Assembly: GCA_947683625.1 (NCBI GenBank) | Contig: CANTUR010000037.1 | Coordinates: forward strand, 3,062,501-3,126,500 | From: Mallotus nudiflorus | Lineage: Eukaryota > Streptophyta > Magnoliopsida > Malpighiales > Euphorbiaceae | Direction: 5' to 3' | DNA length: 64,000 nt | Part shown: positions 58,967 to 64,000 of the stretch, piece by piece | Numbering within the stretch: the stretch's first letter is position 1 | Layout: each line of letters starts with the position of its first letter | Position numbers and translations under genes: made by a program | The notes under the pieces: model-generated | Database searches by the model: none | Told to the model about the DNA's origin: nothing | Seen by the model: the letters and a program-made list of their open reading frames with translations, nothing else

Positions 58967-59164
58967 AGGGTTTCTCTTTAGTTATAAATATATTGAAATA
59001 TATAGAAGCCTCTCAAGCCAAAGTTCCTCAAGAACAGAGAGCAATATAAGAGAAAATCATTTCTTGCACTATAGGTGATCTGGGAAGAAATCACTTCTCT
59101 TATACATTTGGCATAAATCTTATAATGTGTGTTCTTAAGGATTTAGCCTTAAGAAGAAAAGATA

Positions 59165-59170
59165 AATAAA
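59165..59170 (+). terminator. Candidate poly(A) signal in the viral leader
   Basis: AATAAA about 200 bases downstream of the TATA box. Caulimovirids place the poly(A) signal at this distance so that the terminally redundant RNA ends after a second pass. Confidence 0.5.
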
Positions 59171-59180
59171 AGAAAGTTTT

Positions 59181-60120
59181 CTTTATTCTAGGTATTTATT
59201 TTATAATTTCTTTATGTTTGAATCCTTGTATGATACTAGAAGAAAACTTTAGACTTCAAGAAGAAAACTAGAAGAATTATAATTTTTACCCTGGTTTGAA
59301 TAAATATTTAGAGGTTTTGTCTATAGGTTTTGAATAAATAAATTCTCTACTTTTTTTCTTATTTCAATTCTCTAAAATTTTCTCTTAGATTTCCTTGTTG
59401 AAATTTCAATTTCAATGTTATTGAACTTGTCTAGACTTTGGCCTTGCATGTATATCTTGAGTGGTTGATTTTCTTCACTGTTGAAATTTCTTGATGTCTC
59501 TTGTTTATGTCAAGCTTTTAGTATTGTAATCTCTTATAATTTCTAGTAAAATCTCCACAAAGTTTGGTTATTATAACTTATATGTTATCCTAAGTTTATA
59601 ATGAATCCGTGTAACAACAGATGTTGTTGCTTAATTAAAAAAATAAAAAATAAATAAACAAAACTAGATGTATAGCTGAAATTTTAGCATGTGCAATCAA
59701 ATTTGGTAGTATGTAAGATGGATATTTTTATTGGATATTCTTTAGGTTAGGCATTTTAGTATGGTACCGTGGGAGAGGGTGTTACAGAACTGATTATCAA
59801 GTTGCAAATCAAAATATATATATCGATGCGTTTAAAGAATAATGACAAATAATTTCATGATTTAAGTGAAAATTTATTTTAATATATTTTGATTGTACTT
59901 TTTATTGATATTCCCTATTCATTAAGACATATTTTTAATTTTCAATGAATGTATAATTCATCTTTTCTCTCAAAAAACTTAAAAAAAGTGATCATATAAT
60001 AAAATAAAAATTTCAATTTTTAAGACTTTTAATTAAATAGTCTTTTTACTAATTATCTAATTTAACATGATCAATATCTAATTACACATGTTTTAACCTT
60101 AAAAAATTAATTTTAATATA
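59181..60120. other. AT-rich sequence, possibly the rest of the viral leader
   Basis: No coding frame or initiator-Met primer site was seen, so I cannot say how far the viral segment extends. Further AATAAA words occur at ~59300-59340. Confidence 0.4.
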
Positions 60121-60760
60121 CTAATATGTGTGCTTACGTGTGTATACAAGTTAGGTACATCTTGATTTTCATTCGAAGCAAGATTTTAAGTGTTTTAAAG
60201 TATGCAAGGGTGCTCACAAGTGACCTTATGATCATGAGCATTCCCAAGAGCTAAAGCCATTTAAAGTCCTCTAGAATTCAAGTTTCTAGTGCTCACCATT
60301 ATGAGGAAGCAAAACTATTTCATGATCCAAGAGACCTTCAAAATTGTAAGAACATAATGCTACTTATAATCAAAGTCATAATTGTGAGGAAACTAAGCCT
60401 GCTTATCATTAAGCAAAACTTCTTAACTAAAAATTTAGTCCTCCTCACGATCTCAGTCATGATTATGAGAAAGCTCAATTAACTCATGATTAAATATAAG
60501 CTCTTAGCACTTAACTAACAGTCATAATTTTCCTCATAAGAAGAGTCTCGATTATGATCATACATGGATGGATTATGATCATAAGTACCTAAAGAAGACA
60601 CAAGATTCAATGCTCCTCACGATTCACTCCATAATTATGAGCACACCAATTTTTATCATTATCAAGTTCATGAAGGACATGGCAAACTTCCAATGGGAAA
60701 AAATTAAATAAAATAGCTAGTTTTTTCATTTTTTAATATCATTAGCATATTCCTAATTAT
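60121..60760. repeat. Probable remnant of a Sire-type LTR
   Basis: The stretch begins GTGTGCTTACGTGTGTATACAAG and is full of CTCACGA / CATGATCATGAG / TCATGATTATGAG words, the same vocabulary as the Sire-1 and Sire-2 LTRs (for example 34990-35120). Full alignment to either is not possible by eye. Confidence 0.4.
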
Positions 60761-60768
60761 GATGAATA

Positions 60769-60945
60769 TGAGAAGTGAAAATAAATATTTGTGTATATTA
60801 GTTTACAAAGGATGTATAAAGGATTTATAGAATGTTACAATGAGAGAGATAGCTATAAAGTAACAATCATAGGAAACAAATTAAACTAAGTACTAATAAA
60901 GATAAGTATAGTAGAGTTTTATATAAAGTGAAATACTGGCTAACA
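60769..60945 (-). repeat. 3' LTR of copia B (177 bp)
   Basis: On the minus strand it starts TGTTAGCCAGTATTTC after the polypurine tract CCAGGGGG and ends ...TTTTCACTTCTCA. A TATA-like TTTATATAAAA lies near 60918-60930. The far border is inferred from the TG...CA rule; the partner LTR is outside the window. Confidence 0.65.
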
Positions 60946-60954
60946 CCCCCTGGT

Positions 60955-62178
60955 AAGCCCTTGATCGAATGGAGAGGAAGACATCAATAAAAGTCTATAA
61001 GTCGAGACAAAGATAAAGGCTTAGTAAACAAGTCATCTAGTTGAGCCAATGTAAGAAGATAATGAACAGTAATGGTCCTATTCGAAACTAACTCTCTAAT
61101 AAAATGATCATCTAGCCCAATGTGTTTGGTCCTTGCATGAAACACCATATTTGATAAGAGATAAATTTCACCTATATTATTAGAAAGAAGAGTACATATT
61201 GTAGGAAGATATACAAGTTCATGTAATAGTGAATGAATCCATATAAACTAAGAAGTTACACTTGCCAAGGGCTTGTACTCACTTTCAGTTGAGGAATAAG
61301 CTATGGTTAGTTGCTTCTAAGTAAGCCAAGAAATTATAAAATTGCTAAGGAAAAGAGCATAACCAGAGGTTGTTCTTTGATCATCCGGGTCACCACCCCA
61401 ATCACTATTAGCATAATAATTGATATCAAATGAAATTGTGTTTAATAAATAAAGGCCAAGATGTGCAGTCCCATAGACGTAACGAAGTAGACATTTGAGA
61501 GCCTACTAATGAAGAGTTATGAGACTGTGCATATATTGACAAAGCTTGTTGATGAAAAATGCTATGTCTGGCCTAGTGATGGTAAGATATTGCAATGCGT
61601 CAACCAAGCATTTATAATTAATATCATTTGGTATTGAGCTCCCAAAATTTTTAGAAAGCTTTGAGGATAATGCCATAGGTGTCTTATACGAATTGTATAA
61701 TTGTAAGCTAGCTTAATGAAGTAGATAAAGAGTATACCAATATTGAGATAACAGAAGACCATTCGAATTATGTTGAACTTTAATACCAAGAAAATAGTGA
61801 AGGGTCCTTAAGTCTTTAACTAGAAATTCTTATTGAAGAGCTACAATGATATTATTAATAAGTTTTAGTGATAATTCGGTGATGAAAATGTCATTAACAT
61901 AAACAAGAATGTATAAATAATGACCATCTGCATGATAAAGAATATTGCCAAAGAAAGCTAGCAAGGTGAGAAAATTATTCCCACGGTGCCTTTTTGAGAC
62001 TATAAAGTGAATGCTTGAGTTTACAGACAAAGTTTGGGCATTCTTCATAAAAAAAAAAACCCATAGGTTGATCCATATGTATAGTCTCATATAAATGGCC
62101 ATGAAGAAAGGCATTTAAAATGTCAATTTTTTTAATATCCCATTTGTGCATGGCAATAAGAGTAAGGACTGTGCGTAT
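60955..62178 (-). pseudogene. Copia B reverse transcriptase C-terminal part and RNase H
   Basis: Reading the minus strand: TVLTLIAMHKWDIKK and NAFLHGHLYE (~62170-62090), then the active-site YVDD as YVND (~61890), then RNase H with YANSDWGGDPDDQRTTSG (~61425-61375), SSTESEYKPLAS (~61300) and the C-terminal ARTKHIGLDDHF (~61140-61110), a common copia signature. Asn replaces Asp both in YVDD and in YADSDW. Several stops are present. Confidence 0.85.
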
Positions 62179-63150
62179 TTTTGGTGATATGCCCTAGGTT
62201 AATTGTGTAATGGCCATATATTGGATTTGTCATATTTCCATTTTATTAATAAAGAGACATTTTCGTTATTACTGACTAATTCTAATTTTATTCTTGAATA
62301 GCTAATTCTACCTAAGATTATTAAGTATGTGACTTGATAGAAAAACTCTTAAGTGATACTTGAATTCTATTCTAAATTATCCCTGTTCAATCATTATTGT
62401 GGGAACACAATGAATAAAGGCTAGTTTGATGTTAACTGATGATTATTTTTTACTGATAATGTATATGAGATATTGAGTCAAACTCATAAGTACATATTTA
62501 GAGAATTGATGTACTAGATCGACCCACTATGAGTATACTACATGGATAATTGTTACAAGTAATTCTTATCGTAGTAGTATAATTTAAGTCATCTGACCTG
62601 AAATCACTATGGTTTCATACATGATGAGTTCTGTGTTTTAACACATCCCTACATCATCTTTAACCGGATGGTAAAACAAGTTGTGATTGGATATAGAATG
62701 AGTTATATGAGTGATTAAGATGGAATTTGTCCCTTAGTTATTTTAAGAAGACATCTGTGGGCCCCTTGATAAGTTAGACTGAAGAGAAATGCATGGCTAT
62801 GGAATAAACTGATAAAGAGTTATCAATATTAGATAAAGAGTTATCAGTATCAATCTACTTGGGATTAAAAAATAATATGATTAAATAATATAGGGTCCAT
62901 GCCTTACGTTCAATCTCAATATTGTGTGACAAAAGGACTATAATGCACACTCTGGATTAATTTATGTCGGATTATCGACCTTCACATAACTTAGGTAGTT
63001 ATAATGTCTTGCTAGAGGCCACTTATGACTTATGGGCTAAAATGAAATTTTAGGCCCACTATTAATGCTGTGTGAACCTACGAGGTCGCACACTTACAAT
63101 AGGCCCAAAGCATACTTGGGTTAATTAATCCAATAATAATCTCTCTGAAA

Positions 63151-63212
<62 letters not shown>

Positions 63213-63750
63213 GTAAGAGTTATAAAAAAAAATAAGCAATAATTCTAATTTGGAATTAGAATCAAAATAAAAGAGGAAGTTTAGTCTTACCAAAAATATT
63301 TTAGTAAGCAAGTGGTAAGTGAAACCCTAGAATGACTGTCTACAAATATATCTCATTCTTTAAGGTTTTGGAAGCTAGTATTCTCCTCCTCCTTCTTCCA
63401 CTTCTTTTGAGAAAAGAAAACACATAGAGAGAACAAAATAAAAGAGTCATTTAAAAAAAAGGTTCTAGCACACTAATACTGCTTTGGTCACCTTGTTTAT
63501 GTGGATATCAATAGAGGGTGTAGTTTTATTGGTGGCACCTTGATCTAATAAGACTTATACAAAAAGCTCAAGGTAGAGTGTCACTGGTATAAACCCCTTC
63601 TCTTTCTTCTAATAATCTTGCCTTTTTTATTTATGGTAAGGTTTTATAAACTCTTTTAATCGATTTATTCAAATTACGTGGATCCTGTAATGGGTTTTCA
63701 TGAATTAAAATTTTAATTTCCTCTGTGTTTGCAGCAAGGAAACCCTAACA
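62179..63750 (+). mobile_element. Solo LTR inserted in copia B (1572 bp)
   Basis: Flanking pentamers CGTAT (62174-62178) and CATAT (63751-63755) differ at one base and exactly interrupt the reverse transcriptase between the ...KATTI and KIRTVLTL codons on the minus strand. The ends read TTTTGGTGATATGCCC (TG probably mutated) and AAACCCTAACA. The TGATATGCCCTAG...ACCCTAACA ends recall a common plant copia LTR type; orientation is inferred from that. No internal coding region. Confidence 0.82.
63153..63208. repeat. (TA)n microsatellite in the solo LTR
   Basis: About 27 TA units. Confidence 0.95.
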
Positions 63751-64000
63751 CATATTGTGGTGGCTTTGACAACAGAATTGAATGTCTCCTTGTAATTAAC
63801 TCCAACTTGTTGAGTGAATCCTTTGGTAATAAGGTGTACCTTGAAACTTTCAATGGACCCATTAGACTGCCTTTGGATCTTGTATATCCACTTATTTGTA
63901 ATGACAATAATATTATAAGGTTTAGGTACCAAATCCCATATGTTGATGGACAATAATGCATTTATCTCTTAAGACATAGCTTTTTGCCATTCAGGATATT
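63751..64000 (-). pseudogene. Copia B reverse transcriptase N-terminal part, cut by the window edge
   Basis: Minus strand: EWQKAMS-stop-EI, then INIWDLVPKP, then NKWIYKIQRQSNGSIESFK and TKGFTQQVGVNYKETFNSV. These are the standard opening motifs of copia reverse transcriptase. One in-frame stop lies near 63975. The frame breaks at the solo LTR border. Confidence 0.85.

Larger units (their letters stand above)
55182..59180 (+). mobile_element. Endogenous pararetrovirus fragment (Caulimoviridae)
   Basis: About 4 kb of plant DNA-virus-derived sequence: the C-terminal part of a capsid-protease-reverse transcriptase-RNase H polyprotein, a second frame with a viroplasmin-like domain, and a downstream promoter region. 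There are no LTRs and no integrase, which separates it from the neighbouring retrotransposons. The movement protein and most of the coat protein are absent, so it is a partial, inactive copy. Genus cannot be fixed by eye; viruses with a separate transactivator-type frame (for example caulimo-, soymo-, cavemo- or solendovirus-like) are the candidates. Confidence 0.8.
60769..64000 (-). mobile_element. Minus-strand Ty1/copia element (copia B), partial, split by a solo LTR
   Basis: On the minus strand, reverse transcriptase enters at the window edge (64000), is interrupted at 63751 by a solo LTR (62179-63750), resumes at 62178, and runs through RNase H to a polypurine tract (60953-60946) and a 3' LTR (60945-60769). 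The 5' half lies beyond the window. Stops and two catalytic Asp-to-Asn changes show it is dead. Confidence 0.85.

Noticed and set aside
1..64000. CRISPR arrays, bacterial operons, rRNA genes
   Set aside because: No regularly spaced repeats with unique spacers and no ribosomal sequence; the content is plant nuclear.

Overview
This window looks like a gene-poor, AT-rich, transposon-dominated stretch of a flowering-plant nuclear genome, most likely a eudicot. I recognise only one host gene: an intronless chloroplast J-domain protein of the DnaJ 11 (J11) type, on the minus strand at 12213-12677 with a TATA box just upstream. Almost everything else is transposon, retrovirus-like or repeat DNA. No bacterial-type operons, CRISPR arrays, rRNAs or convincing tRNA genes were seen.

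Region by region. (1) 483-5205: a complete but dead Ty1/copia retrotransposon with short LTRs, a tRNA-Met primer site, a polypurine tract and a perfect 5-bp target duplication. (2) 5591-16500: an island of small elements around the J11 gene. It holds two hAT-like MITEs, two adjacent fold-back elements of one family, tRNA-derived SINEs (one with a 13-bp target duplication), an 813-bp near-palindrome, and an insertion of about 800 bp with a 21-bp target duplication that looks LINE-type. (3) 16826-30307: a Sire-type copia element (Sire-1), internally deleted across a run of 24 C, carrying two nested solo LTRs of a gypsy chromovirus in opposite orientations, and truncated in its 3' LTR. (4) 30340-34276: T-rich degenerate repeats, a long (TA)n tract, AT-rich spacer and one MULE-like MITE. 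(5) 34277-55179: a second Sire-type element (Sire-2), split by a full-length Tekay-like chromovirus (40853-53357) that has 3.3-kb LTRs and an internal 918-bp tandem duplication. (6) 55182 to about 59180: a partial endogenous pararetrovirus (Caulimoviridae) with reverse transcriptase/RNase H, a viroplasmin-like second reading frame, and a plant-type promoter and poly(A) signal downstream. (7) 60769 to the window end: a minus-strand copia element split by a 1.57-kb solo LTR.

The nesting gives a relative chronology. Sire-1 and Sire-2 predate the chromovirus LTRs inside them, and the minus-strand copia predates its solo LTR. All retroelement coding regions carry stop codons, frameshifts or lost catalytic residues, and many stops look like C-to-T or G-to-A changes at Gln, Arg or Trp codons, as expected for methylated silent DNA. 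The signals most worth a second look are an intron-like architecture and a conserved hairpin shared by four copies of the chromovirus LTR, the pararetroviral segment with its stop/start overlap, the in-frame duplication in the chromovirus polymerase, and the poly-C tract at a deletion junction. All comparisons were made by eye; family names rest on remembered motifs, not on a database search.
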